Source of the DNA: Neorhizobium alkalisoli
GTDB taxonomy: Bacteria; Pseudomonadota; Alphaproteobacteria; Rhizobiales; Rhizobiaceae
Assembly (NCBI RefSeq): GCF_007829835.1
Contig: NZ_VIWP01000002.1
Coordinates: 744,001-808,000 of the forward strand
DNA: 64,000 nucleotides
Direction of reading: 5' to 3'
Made by a program: the position numbers and the translations under genes
In this document: piece by piece, positions 26,548 to 35,095 of the stretch
Layout of the letters: each line of letters starts with the position of its first letter
Numbering within the stretch: position 1 is the stretch's first letter
The notes under the pieces: generated by a model
Told to the model about the DNA's origin: nothing
Database searches by the model: none
What the model saw: only the letters and a program-made list of their open reading frames with translations

Positions 26548-26577
26548 AAAAAGAAAAAGCCCGCAAATGCGGGCTTT
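26548..26577 (-). terminator. Rho-independent terminator of the tRNA-Pro gene
   Basis: On the minus strand AAAGCCCGCA and TGCGGGCTTT form a ten-pair palindrome followed by TTCTTTTTCT-like T runs. It begins 6 bases beyond the CCA end of the tRNA. It may also stop plus-strand transcripts from the glycosyltransferase run, though its plus-side T tract is only three bases. Confidence 0.85.
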
Positions 26578-26582
26578 CTGAC

Positions 26583-26659
26583 TGGTCGGAGTGGCAAGAT
26601 TCGAACTTGCGACCCCCACGTCCCGAACGTGGTGCGCTACCAGACTGCGCTACACTCCG
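26583..26659 (-). tRNA. tRNA-Pro (anticodon CGG)
   Basis: The 77-base minus-strand cloverleaf is complete. The acceptor stem CGGAGTG pairs with CACTCCG. A D arm follows (GCGCAGTCTGGTAGCGC). The anticodon arm CCACG-TTCGGGA-CGTGG gives anticodon CGG for proline codon CCG. A variable loop, a T arm with GTTCGAATC, discriminator A and an encoded CCA end complete it. Confidence 0.97.
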
Positions 26660-26673
26660 TGACCAGTGGCGCC

Positions 26674-26702
26674 TCTATAGAGCAGCATTTTCCGTTCCAC
26701 AA
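26674..26702 (-). promoter_or_regulatory. Promoter of the tRNA-Pro gene
   Basis: On the minus strand TTGTGG (26697-26702) is separated by 17 bases from TATAGA (26674-26679). Transcription would begin about 8 bases before the mature tRNA 5' end at 26659. The spacing is ideal for the housekeeping sigma factor. The stretch from here to 26918 holds no other recognised element besides the start region of the next gene. Confidence 0.65.
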
Positions 26703-26918
26703 GCGCCCTTTTGAAAAATTTGCCGGCAAAATTTCTCAAGCCCCGAAATGGCCGCCGGCAGCCGTCGCGAAAGCTTGCAATGCGTTGCAAAAAAGCGGCT
26801 TTCGTAAAATTTGATGTGCATTGTTCCGCATGACCTCGCAGACGCGCCCAAAAATCTGTTAGCTGCGCTTTAGCAAAACCTTGCTCACACTTTCGACATT
26901 ACGAGGATTTCGAGGATC

Positions 26919-27275
26919 ATGAGCCGCAGCCTCATCGCATCGACCACCCTTCTTGCACTTGCCCTGACCTCCTGCACCACCGTCAGCATCGCGGAAAGCC
27001 CGATCAACGCCCGCTGGGTTGGCCATTCGGCCGGCGAGTTCTTCGCAAAATACAATCCCCCGCTCAGCGATACCGACAGCGGTTCCTCGACCATCTACAA
27101 CTGGCGCGGCGGTTACTCGCGGATCAAGACGAAGGAAGGCCGCTCGGTCAGCGTCAGCTGCTCGGCCAAGATCACCGTTTCGGAAAATTACACGATCCGC
27201 GACATTTCCGTGATCGGCGACCGTCCGGGCGCCAGCGGCAAAAGCTATTGCGAAGAAGTGCTGACCGCCAAGTAA
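26919..27275 (+). CDS. Small putative lipoprotein
   Basis: This 118-residue protein has a hydrophobic leader ending in the lipobox LTSC, with Cys19 as the lipidated residue, so it is anchored in the inner or outer membrane facing the periplasm. The mature part has two more cysteines (VSCSAK and KSYCEE) that could form a disulfide, and a Ser/Gly-rich central region (SDTDSGSSTIYNWRGGYSRI). A GAGG ribosome site precedes the ATG. I do not recognise a named family. It is a single-gene unit between the tRNA and its own terminator. Confidence 0.75.
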   Translation: MSRSLIASTTLLALALTSCTTVSIAESPINARWVGHSAGEFFAKYNPPLSDTDSGSSTIYNWRGGYSRIKTKEGRSVSVSCSAKITVSENYTIRDISVIGDRPGASGKSYCEEVLTAK

Positions 27276-27302
27276 GCGGGCAGGCATTTTCAAAAACATC
27301 AG

Positions 27303-27340
27303 GCCGGCAGCTGGCAATGCGCCTCTGCCGGCTTTTCTTT
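27303..27340 (+). terminator. Rho-independent terminator after the lipoprotein gene
   Basis: GCCGGCAG (27303-27310) pairs with CTGCCGGC (27325-27332) around a 14-base loop, followed by TTTTCTTT. It starts 28 bases after the stop codon. Confidence 0.8.
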
Positions 27341-27348
27341 GCCCTGTG

Positions 27349-28665
27349 TCAGCCGTCGTGTGGATAAAGTAGGCGCCCGAGCCTTCTCAGCTTCGGGTTC
27401 GAAAGCTCGCGGAAGAACAGGATCGGGTTTGTCCGGTAATCCGTCACGTCGTCTGCAGAGCCGATTGTCGCGATAAGGCGAGCGACGAAGGGCGTCATGA
27501 GATGGCGCCAGCCGAGGAGGCCGTAGGGTCCTGAGAGAGCGAAAGCAGGTTTTGGCGGCATCTGTGCCGATGCGATGCGGCTTTCCGGCATGCCGGACTT
27601 TCGCCACTGCAGCGCGTTCTCAAAACATGTCTCGAAGCTTATCTCAGCTCCTTCGACGGGATCGAAATATCGGGGATAGAGAAGATAGGCAGCGGCAAAA
27701 ACTTCCTCTACAGCGAGTTTGCGTCCGCGCCGCGGGCTTGCCTGCCGGTCATCGGTCAATCCCCATCCGGCATAAAAGGGCATTCCGAAAGCCGTGACCG
27801 GCTTGCCGCGCATCAGCGCCTCGAAACCGCCGAGCGAGGTGATGGTATAGACATGATCAACCCGGTCGAGCAGCTGCGGCAGCGGCACCGGGTCCGTCAC
27901 GATCGTCGCCAGATGAGCAACGTCGGACGGGTCGGAAAGACGCTTGCGGACGCCATTCAGCACATCCGGATGTGGCTTGTAGAGGATCTCGCAGCCGGGG
28001 TTTTCCGATGCGGCGAGGCGGACGAGGTCGTTGTTGTTGACCAGCCGGTCGCAGCCGAGCTGAATCGAGGCATCATCCTCGACCTGACCGATAACGAGGA
28101 TACGGCGCGTTGTCGGCCTAGTCTCGACCTCGGCAACGGATGCCGATATGGCCGCCGGAGCGTTGTATTTGCTGAGGCCCGAGGCAAGCAGCTTGTCCAT
28201 GGCCAAACGGGCACGCGCAATCAGTGCGGGATCGGCCGCGAAGTCGTAGGTCGCCAGGATGTTTTCGAGATCCGATGCCTGGCGGCTGTCGAAATAGGGC
28301 GTACGGCTATCCAGCGTCAGCGAGAAGGACAGGCTGTGACTGGCATTGGCGGCCAGTGAACGGATAAAGCCATCCTCCATGAAATAGACCGGGATGGAAT
28401 TTTCACGGGCAAATTTCAGGACCTCGTCCGGGATGTTGCGCCCCCAGACAAGAAGCGCGCTGTTCGGCGTGGCAAGGATGGTTGCCTTCCAGTCTCGGAA
28501 AAAGGCTTTTGGCGAAAGATAGAGCGGCAGATAATCGAAGCGTGTACCGGGAAAATAGGCCTCGAGCATCGGCCCTTTCCAGCGGCGCATCTGGAGCGCA
28601 AAGACATGGCGACCTGCAAGATCCGGCCTGTCGATCGATACGTTTGCCACCAGAATGTTTTCCAA
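27349..28665 (-). CDS. Capsular polysaccharide biosynthesis/export protein, KpsC/KpsS (LipA/LipB) type
   Basis: This 438-residue protein belongs to the capsule-synthesis family that adds the beta-Kdo linker to the lipid anchor of group 2 capsules. Typical blocks are FMEDGFIRSLAANA (about 93-106), LDSRTPYFDSRQASDLENIL, VIGQVEDDASIQLG (about 191-204), YKPHPDVLNGVRK and the SLGGFEALMRGKPVTAFGMPFYAGWGLT region (about 276-303). KpsC proper has two such domains in about 670 residues; here there is one, so it is KpsS-like or one half of KpsC. It is divergent from the GDP-mannose genes. The role follows from the family; the exact sugar is inferred. Confidence 0.8.
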   Translation of the reverse strand: MENILVANVSIDRPDLAGRHVFALQMRRWKGPMLEAYFPGTRFDYLPLYLSPKAFFRDWKATILATPNSALLVWGRNIPDEVLKFARENSIPVYFMEDGFIRSLAANASHSLSFSLTLDSRTPYFDSRQASDLENILATYDFAADPALIARARLAMDKLLASGLSKYNAPAAISASVAEVETRPTTRRILVIGQVEDDASIQLGCDRLVNNNDLVRLAASENPGCEILYKPHPDVLNGVRKRLSDPSDVAHLATIVTDPVPLPQLLDRVDHVYTITSLGGFEALMRGKPVTAFGMPFYAGWGLTDDRQASPRRGRKLAVEEVFAAAYLLYPRYFDPVEGAEISFETCFENALQWRKSGMPESRIASAQMPPKPAFALSGPYGLLGWRHLMTPFVARLIATIGSADDVTDYRTNPILFFRELSNPKLRRLGRLLYPHDG

Positions 28666-28977
28666 GTTTTGGCTTCCCTCAAAACCGCACTTCGGGCACA
28701 GCCGCAGAGCGATGATGACCAGTTAACGCGGGATGGCCAGATGGTCCATCGCAACCTGAAATCGCTCCCTAAATATCGATAGCCAAACAGATGGCGCCTT
28801 GTGCCCGAAAAGGTTGTTTCCCCATGCTTCGGCCTTCTCCGAGCCCGACAAGATGAGACAAAGCTTGACCCGGAACGCATGGTCTTGCATAGCAAATCGG
28901 ACATCAAACGGCGGACTTTCAAGGTTTGCCGGACCATTCCGTTCAGTGAAACCGAAACCTGGCGCAAAAGAAACTGC
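28666..28977. promoter_or_regulatory. Divergent intergenic region
   Basis: 312 bases between the KpsC/KpsS-like gene (minus) and the phosphomannomutase (plus) must hold both promoters. I see no further gene, repeat or terminator. The phosphomannomutase frame stays open upstream to 28801, but that part shows no family similarity. Confidence 0.45.
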
Positions 28978-30408
28978 ATGTCTCTTAAATTCGGAACCAG
29001 CGGTCTTCGTGGACTGGTGATTGATCTTGAGGGACGTGCTTCCTCGCTCTACACGACCGCTTTTGCACGACACCTGCTTGAAGCCGGCCTGCTCCCCCCC
29101 GGCGGCATGGTTCTGGTCGGGCAGGATTTCCGCTCATCGAGCCCTTCGATTGCCGCCACCGCCATTGGTGCACTGGCAAGAGCCGGTCTTTCGCCGGTGG
29201 ATTGCGGCGCCTTGCCGACGCCGGCTCTGGCGCTCTACGCCTCGAGCATCGGTGCCGCCTGTCTGATGGTCACAGGGTCGCATATTCCGGACGACCGCAA
29301 CGGCATAAAATTCTATCGCCCGGATGGTGAAATCGACAAATCGGATGAGGCGCGCATTACCGCGATCGCCGCCGAACTGGAAAAATCCGAGATCGACTTC
29401 ACGCCCGGCACCGCGCCCGACCGGTCGCAGGATGCGCTGGTGAAATTTGTCGCCCGCAATTCGGTCCTTCTGCCTGTCGATGCACTCAAGGGCCTGAAGG
29501 TCGGCGTCTACCAGCATTCCACCGTCGCCCGCGACCTGTTTGTCGAGGTGCTTGAAGGTTACGGTGCAGAGGTCTTGGCGCTCGGGCGCTCCCAGACCTT
29601 CATTCCCGTCGATACGGAAGCGGTCTCCGCCGAGACGATTTCCTTCCTGAAGGGCTGGGCTGCTGAACACGGGCTCGATGTGATCGTTTCTGCCGACGGT
29701 GATGGCGATCGTCCGCTTGTTGCCGACGAAACCGGTGAGCCGCTGCGGGGCGACCTGCTTGGCCTGATTGCCGCAAAATTCCTCTCCGCCGATGCGGTCG
29801 TGACCCCGGTCACGTCGAATTCCGGCATAGAGGCCGCCGGTGAGTTCGAAGTTCTGCGCACCAAGGTCGGCTCTCCCTTCGTGATTGCCGGCATGCAGGA
29901 TGCTGCCAAAGGTGGGAAGACGGCGGTGGTCGGTTTCGAGGCCAATGGCGGAACGCTGACCGGTTCTGATTTTTCCGTTGCAGGCGAAACGCTTGTTGCC
30001 CTGCCGACCCGCGACAGCTTCCTGCCGGTTCTAGCGACGCTTTATGGCGCCGCGTCCACCAAGGCGAGCTTGAGCGCGCTTGCGGCAAGCTACAAACTCG
30101 CATTTGCCGCAGCCGACCGTCTGGAAAACTTTGCCGTCGAAATCAGCGCCGCATTGATGAAGCACTTGAGGGCTTCCGATGCGAATCTCGCTGTTTTTCT
30201 GGCGCTGATCGGCAAGGTCGCTTCGAAGGACGACACCGACGGGCTTCGCGTGACGCTTGCTGATCGCCGGATCGTGCACCTTCGCCCCTCCGGTAATGCG
30301 CCGGAAATGCGCTGCTATGTCGAAGCTGGCAATGAAGCGGATGCCAAGACGCTTCTGGCGCAGGGCCTCGGCCTGATCCGCGCCTGGGCACAAAACGCAA
30401 AATACTGA
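28978..30408 (+). CDS. manB: Phosphomannomutase (phosphohexomutase superfamily)
   Basis: This 476-residue enzyme interconverts mannose-6-phosphate and mannose-1-phosphate, the step before GDP-mannose. Superfamily motifs are in order: KFGTSGLRG at the start, the phosphoserine loop VTGSHIPDDRNGIKFY (about 96-111), the Mg2+ loop SADGDGDRPLV, a sugar-selectivity loop FEANGGTL, and the phosphate-binding RPSGNAPEMR near the C-terminus. GxKFY in place of the bacterial PGM pattern, plus the neighbouring manC, supports mannose over glucose. The ATG at 28978 matches the family start. It is followed by manC after 96 bases. Confidence 0.85.
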   Translation: MSLKFGTSGLRGLVIDLEGRASSLYTTAFARHLLEAGLLPPGGMVLVGQDFRSSSPSIAATAIGALARAGLSPVDCGALPTPALALYASSIGAACLMVTGSHIPDDRNGIKFYRPDGEIDKSDEARITAIAAELEKSEIDFTPGTAPDRSQDALVKFVARNSVLLPVDALKGLKVGVYQHSTVARDLFVEVLEGYGAEVLALGRSQTFIPVDTEAVSAETISFLKGWAAEHGLDVIVSADGDGDRPLVADETGEPLRGDLLGLIAAKFLSADAVVTPVTSNSGIEAAGEFEVLRTKVGSPFVIAGMQDAAKGGKTAVVGFEANGGTLTGSDFSVAGETLVALPTRDSFLPVLATLYGAASTKASLSALAASYKLAFAAADRLENFAVEISAALMKHLRASDANLAVFLALIGKVASKDDTDGLRVTLADRRIVHLRPSGNAPEMRCYVEAGNEADAKTLLAQGLGLIRAWAQNAKY

Positions 30409-30504
30409 CCTATTGATTGACAAGGCGGCGCCGAATGATCGGCGCGGCATGAACAACAGCAAGCGAACAGCGACCGACACCACAAGGCACGACTGGAGAG
30501 AAAG

Positions 30505-31932
30505 ATGGTTGGCAAGATTATTCCCGTGATCATGGCTGGCGGCAAGGGCACAAGGCTCTGGCCCCTGTCGCGGGCAAGCGCGCCAAAACAGTTCATCCAG
30601 TTCGTCGGCGATCGCACCCTGTTCCAGTCGACCCTGTCGCGGGTTTCCGACAGCGAGCTCTACGAAGCGCCGATCATCATCACCAATGAGGATTTTCGCT
30701 TCCTAGCGGCCGAGCAGGCCCGCGAAATGGACATGGCGCTGACCACGATTCTTCTGGAGCCAATGGCGCGCAATACCGCCGCTGCCGTGGCCGCTGCCGC
30801 TGCCTTTGTCGCCGGCCGTTTCGGCGAAGATGCCATCCTGCAACTGCTTGCCTCCGACCACGAGATCGTCGCCAAACAGGACTACTTCGAAGCGATCACG
30901 GTCGCGGCCAAGACAGCTGCCTCCGGAAAGCTCGTGACCTTTGGCATCACCCCGACCGAACCCGCGACCGGTTATGGCTATATCGAGATCGGCGACAAGC
31001 TGCCGGGCGGCGCCCATGCAGTGAAGCGTTTCGTCGAGAAGCCGGCCCTCGAAAAGGCCGAGGCCATGCTTGCTTCCGGTGGATATGTCTGGAATTCCGG
31101 CATCTTCATGTTCAAGGCGAGCCAGGTTCTGGAGGAGCTTTCCCGCTTTGCACCGGCCGTTTCCGAGGCAGCGACCGCAGCCGTCGAGAAGGCCAGCGGT
31201 GATCTGGACTTCATCCGCCTTGACGAGGCTTCCTTCGGCGCCAGCCCGGATATCTCCATCGACTATGCGCTGATGGAAAAGACCTCGAATGCCGCCGTTG
31301 TCCCCTCCTCCTTCGTCTGGTCGGACATGGGCAGCTGGGACGCGGTCTGGAAGCTCGGCAACCAGGATGAGGCCGGCAATGTCACCTCCGGCAATGCCAC
31401 ACTGGTCAATACGAAGAACTCGCTCGTCATGTCGCGCCACGGCCATCTCGCCGTACAGGGCCTTGAAGGCGTCGCCGTCATCGCCAGCGAGGACGCGGTC
31501 TATGTCGGCCGTCTCGACGAGAGCCAGAATGTCGGCAATATCGTCAAGCAGCTTGCCGCCGCCAAGTCGACCGCAGCGCTGACCCAAACGCATCCGACCT
31601 CCTATCGTCCGTGGGGCGGCTACACCTCAATCCTCAACGGCGATCGTTTCCAGGTGAAGCGCCTGTTCGTGACGCCGGGCAAAAAACTGTCGCTGCAGAA
31701 GCACCACCACCGCTCGGAACACTGGATCTGCGTCAAGGGCACGGCCGAAGTGACGATCGGCGACAAGGTGCAGACCGTGCGCGAGAACGAAAGCGTCTAC
31801 ATTCCCCAGGGTGAAGTCCATCGCCTCGCAAATCCGGGAAAAATCCTGCTCGAGATGATCGAAGTGCAGACCGGCTCCTATCTCGGTGAAGACGATATCA
31901 TCCGTATCGTCGATGAGTTTGGTCGAGGCTGA
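30505..31932 (+). CDS. manC: Mannose-1-phosphate guanylyltransferase / mannose-6-phosphate isomerase (bifunctional)
   Basis: This 475-residue type II enzyme has two activities. The N-terminal guanylyltransferase domain has the pyrophosphorylase signature GGKGTRLWPLSRASAPKQF (residues 12-30) and FVEKPALEKA. The C-terminal cupin is the isomerase: RPWGGYTSI, then QKHHHRSEHWICVKG with metal-binding histidines, and YIPQGEVHRLANPG. Together with the upstream mutase it converts fructose-6-phosphate to GDP-mannose for the polysaccharide made by this locus. A GGAGAGAAAG ribosome site fixes the ATG at 30505. A strong terminator follows. Confidence 0.94.
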   Translation: MVGKIIPVIMAGGKGTRLWPLSRASAPKQFIQFVGDRTLFQSTLSRVSDSELYEAPIIITNEDFRFLAAEQAREMDMALTTILLEPMARNTAAAVAAAAAFVAGRFGEDAILQLLASDHEIVAKQDYFEAITVAAKTAASGKLVTFGITPTEPATGYGYIEIGDKLPGGAHAVKRFVEKPALEKAEAMLASGGYVWNSGIFMFKASQVLEELSRFAPAVSEAATAAVEKASGDLDFIRLDEASFGASPDISIDYALMEKTSNAAVVPSSFVWSDMGSWDAVWKLGNQDEAGNVTSGNATLVNTKNSLVMSRHGHLAVQGLEGVAVIASEDAVYVGRLDESQNVGNIVKQLAAAKSTAALTQTHPTSYRPWGGYTSILNGDRFQVKRLFVTPGKKLSLQKHHHRSEHWICVKGTAEVTIGDKVQTVRENESVYIPQGEVHRLANPGKILLEMIEVQTGSYLGEDDIIRIVDEFGRG

Positions 31933-31966
31933 GGCTAGGTAGGCCGCATCGGCCGTACAGCTATGA

Positions 31967-31996
31967 GAAGCCCGCAGTCGCGGGCTTCTTTTGTTT
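31967..31996 (+). terminator. Rho-independent terminator after manC
   Basis: GAAGCCCGC (31967-31975) and GCGGGCTTC (31980-31988) form a nine-pair stem with a four-base loop followed by TTTTGTTT. Confidence 0.9.
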
Positions 31997-32288
31997 ATCG
32001 CCTAGAGCTAACTCGACGTTCTCCGAAGTAATTGGCGATGTTGGTCGCAAACCCCGCGCTGATTATCGGTTAGCTGACCCCGCATGGTGGCTCCGGATTG
32101 CGCAAACCAAGCGCTGGCGGCCTCTCACACATAAATGACGGAATGCGTTTCGGCACCAGTAGGTCAGGTATTAATCGGCATTTTCTGGGCACGCAGTGGA
32201 GAAGCTGCGGCACTATAAAGTCTCGCTAATGGAGCGGAGCGCATGAGTTGCCGAGACAAGGGGGCGCACACATCAGCGCCATTCTCAC
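31997..32288. other. Intergenic region, nothing recognised
   Basis: About 290 bases between two facing terminators. No open frame with a ribosome site and no repeat was recognised. Its base composition is less GC-rich than the genes to the left, and it may mark the edge of the exchangeable capsule region. Confidence 0.4.
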
Positions 32289-32343
32289 AAAAAAAGACCC
32301 CAAACGCAAAATCACTCCTGACTGGCGCCAGAAGTGATTTTGC
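32289..32343 (-). terminator. Terminator of the KpsE-like gene
   Basis: On the minus strand GCAAAATCACT (32343-32333) pairs with AGTGATTTTGC (32316-32306), enclosing a smaller CTGGCGCCAG palindrome. A run of seven T follows after a short gap (32295-32289). It lies 18 bases beyond the stop codon at 32361. Confidence 0.65.
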
Positions 32344-32360
32344 ATAACTTCTGAGATTCC

Positions 32361-33641
32361 TCAGACGTGATCGCGAATACTGTAATAAACCAGCGTCAAC
32401 ACGATCCAGATGCCGCAGGATGAGAGGAAAATCAGGAATGTCTCAAAGAATGCGCGTGGATAAGTCGCGATCTCTGGTAGCCCGGGCTGGACATAAGTTG
32501 CCAGATAAATCTGGTTATTGTTCGCCTGAGCACGGGCCGTCTCGTAATTCGTCAGTGATGATTCGTAGAGCTTTGAGGTGATCTCAACGTCCGTCTGGAT
32601 CTGATCGTAGCGCGTCAACGCCTGAGCGTTCAGGGTATCACCACCAGCATCATCGGATTTGCCGTCGCTGCCAACCTGGTTTTGCATCTGCGCGATCTGA
32701 TCCTGGAGCGCAGAAATCTGCTGTTTCATCACGGACAGTCGCGGAGACTTTGGATCCATATAGCTTGTCAAGCTAGCGTATTGCGACTGGAGGGCTGCCA
32801 GATCGCCACGCAGTTTCACGTTAACCTGAATACGTCCATCGGCTTCTTTCCGTGTGTCGATTGACTTCTGGTTTGTCCGCATCTCCGTTTCTTCGGCACG
32901 TACCGCCTTGAGCCGGGCTTCGGAGCGATCGAGTTCTGTCTTCGCGAACTCCATCTGACTTTTGCGCGCATCGTCGGATATCTGGTTGACCAACTTTTCA
33001 CACAAAAGCTTCAGTGCCATAGCGATACGCTGGGCGTCCTGTGGAGAAAATGCAGACACCTCAACGACATTAATCCCAGTCGTAATATCGTAGCTCGTAT
33101 GGATACGTGAATTCCAATAGGAAATCATGCTCTCCACAGACGCATCCGGATCAAGTCGGCTGAGGAAATCGGCCGTCTCGGTTGAATACAGCTTCTTGAG
33201 ATCAACAGCCTTATCGAGTGCCAAAACAGCGTCACGGCTGGCGACATAATCCGAGACGATATAGCTGTTGGACATGGCCAGCATCGTGTCCACTGCCGCG
33301 GCACTGGTCGAGCTCGTCGAAATATTGGGCCGCACCGAAAAGCGAAATTCCGATACGTATTGCGGCGAAGCGAACAACGCATAATAAATGCCGCCGGCAA
33401 TCGTTGGCAAAATGACGGCGATGAAGAAGAAGAGCCATTTACCCCACTGCTGGAGCCCGTTCTTGGAAACGACGCCGTGAACCTTATAGGTGACGACCGT
33501 CTTCTTCTTATTAGCCGGAACAGCAACAGGCGTCCGTTGATCCGGGGCTTTTGGAACAGGCGGCTGCGAGCGAGCAACAGATGCGGAGCTTCCAGGCCGA
33601 ACCTCGTCAAGCCGCCGTACAAGTGAGCCTTCTGACTTCAT
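32361..33641 (-). CDS. Capsule export inner-membrane protein, KpsE/BexC/CtrB family
   Basis: This 426-residue protein bridges the inner-membrane capsule exporter and the outer-membrane channel. It has a basic, Pro-rich cytoplasmic tail (1-60), a first membrane helix at about 66-90 (WGKWLFFFIAVILPTIAGG), a large periplasmic domain with coiled-coil-prone heptads at about 225-320 (SEARLKAVRAEETEMRTNQ), and a C-terminal membrane helix at about 396-420 (FFETFLIFLSSCGIWIVLT). The YASPQYVSEFRFSVR-like stretch after helix 1 and the length are family-typical. RkpR is the rhizobial name for such a protein. The Wza-like gene upstream on the same strand completes the envelope conduit. Confidence 0.88.
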   Translation of the reverse strand: MKSEGSLVRRLDEVRPGSSASVARSQPPVPKAPDQRTPVAVPANKKKTVVTYKVHGVVSKNGLQQWGKWLFFFIAVILPTIAGGIYYALFASPQYVSEFRFSVRPNISTSSTSAAAVDTMLAMSNSYIVSDYVASRDAVLALDKAVDLKKLYSTETADFLSRLDPDASVESMISYWNSRIHTSYDITTGINVVEVSAFSPQDAQRIAMALKLLCEKLVNQISDDARKSQMEFAKTELDRSEARLKAVRAEETEMRTNQKSIDTRKEADGRIQVNVKLRGDLAALQSQYASLTSYMDPKSPRLSVMKQQISALQDQIAQMQNQVGSDGKSDDAGGDTLNAQALTRYDQIQTDVEITSKLYESSLTNYETARAQANNNQIYLATYVQPGLPEIATYPRAFFETFLIFLSSCGIWIVLTLVYYSIRDHV

Positions 33642-33782
33642 TCCCCGCCCTTCGCAAACAGCACGATTTTTCAGAGACTAACACAGCTAAGCTGCGCTGC
33701 CCAAAGGAATTTGCATAATCGCAAATCAACCGGCATCAGCCGAAGGCCGATCCAATAATCAACAATCTCGGCTCAAAAAAGG

Positions 33783-34943
33783 CTAGTTTCCTAGAGCACC
33801 GACACTGTTGGCGACAGATGCTCCCTGGACAACCGGCGCAACCGTGGTGCCGATAAGCGTCGAGAACTTCCGAATCTCGGCCAACGACGAATTGGCGATA
33901 TAGATCAGGTCGCCATTTTTGATCTTGAAACTCTTCAGCAAGAAGAAGCCGCTCGGATCCTTCAGGTCAATCTGATAAATGACGTTGACGGTTCCGTCGG
34001 AATGCATCGCGCGCGCGGACGGAATCAGCTTGCGCACTTCTTCAATTGGCTCGCGGCGATAGATGAAGACGCCCTTGGCATTGGCACGATCGTCATTCAG
34101 GCCACCGACCTTCGCAAGCGCCTGATTGAGATAGAGTTGCGATTCGTCAAACTGAATCGAAGCGTTGGCCATTGCTGCGCCAAAGACGGTAAAGCTGCGG
34201 GGCTGACGAATCAGAGTGACGACGTCATTAGGCTGGACAAAGATGTTCTCGCGCGGATCCGAGATCAACTTTTCCATTGGCATGGTCTCGGTTCGCAAGC
34301 CTCGGGAAATCTGGACTGCCAGCTGATGCGCCTCGACGCGCGGACCACCGGCTGTCGCAATAACATCCATCAGGCGCTCGCCGCCGGCAGTCAGCGGGAT
34401 ACGACCACTTTGCGCGACTTCACCCGTAACTGTAACCGTATTAGAGTTGTTCTTAACGACATTGACGAGCACCTGAGGCTCTACGGCCATGCCGGCCAAC
34501 GCCTTCTCGATTACCGCTTTAACTTCCTGAGGGCTACGGCCAGCGGCCTGAATGGTACCTGCATAAGGCACGACAATCATGCCCCGCTCTGAAACCGGCT
34601 GCTCGGGTATCTGCGTGCCCGATTGGCGTGCCCCAGAGGAAAAAAGTCCATTCTCGGACGCTTCCCAAATCGAAACAGTAACGATGTCGCCTACACCGAT
34701 CAGCGCAGTGCTGGACTTTCGGGAATTACCGAAAGCAACCGACAGCGGCTTGTCCTGGCTGGCCGACAGAATGTCCGCTACTGCCTGCGTGATATTCACG
34801 AGAACATAGGGGGTATCAACTGTCTTGCCGCCCGACTCGATTGCGCCGGAACTCGGTCCGGAGCTTGGAATCATCGTGCAGGAAGTCGTTGTCAGAGACA
34901 GGGCGACGGCCGAGGCGAGCAAAAATAGGTTACGAGATGCCAT
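33783..34943 (-). CDS. Outer-membrane polysaccharide export lipoprotein, Wza/KpsD/BexD family
   Basis: This 386-residue protein has a signal peptide ending in the lipobox TTSC, with Cys22 lipidated. A Poly_export domain follows (IGVGDIVTVSIWEASENGLFS, residues about 80-100) and then SLBB-type repeats: TVTGEVAQSGRIPLTAGGERLMDVIATAGG, VVTLIRQPRSFTVFGA and NGDLIYIANSSLAEI. It forms the multimeric channel through which the capsule polymer leaves the periplasm. It lies 141 bases upstream of the KpsE-like gene on the same strand. The assignment to the capsule-export type is from length and partner. Confidence 0.9.
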   Translation of the reverse strand: MASRNLFLLASAVALSLTTTSCTMIPSSGPSSGAIESGGKTVDTPYVLVNITQAVADILSASQDKPLSVAFGNSRKSSTALIGVGDIVTVSIWEASENGLFSSGARQSGTQIPEQPVSERGMIVVPYAGTIQAAGRSPQEVKAVIEKALAGMAVEPQVLVNVVKNNSNTVTVTGEVAQSGRIPLTAGGERLMDVIATAGGPRVEAHQLAVQISRGLRTETMPMEKLISDPRENIFVQPNDVVTLIRQPRSFTVFGAAMANASIQFDESQLYLNQALAKVGGLNDDRANAKGVFIYRREPIEEVRKLIPSARAMHSDGTVNVIYQIDLKDPSGFFLLKSFKIKNGDLIYIANSSLAEIRKFSTLIGTTVAPVVQGASVANSVGALGN

Positions 34944-35095
34944 TCACTCTATACTTTCCGCCATTTCCGCCAGCTCCCCAAAGACCAGCGCGCCCGCATC
35001 AGTAAACCAGCCCGTCCGGTTCTTCAACATCCAATGCGAGCGTTAACCATCTTGCACCCAGTTCCTTTTTAAAAGGTGTGACTTAACAGCCAATG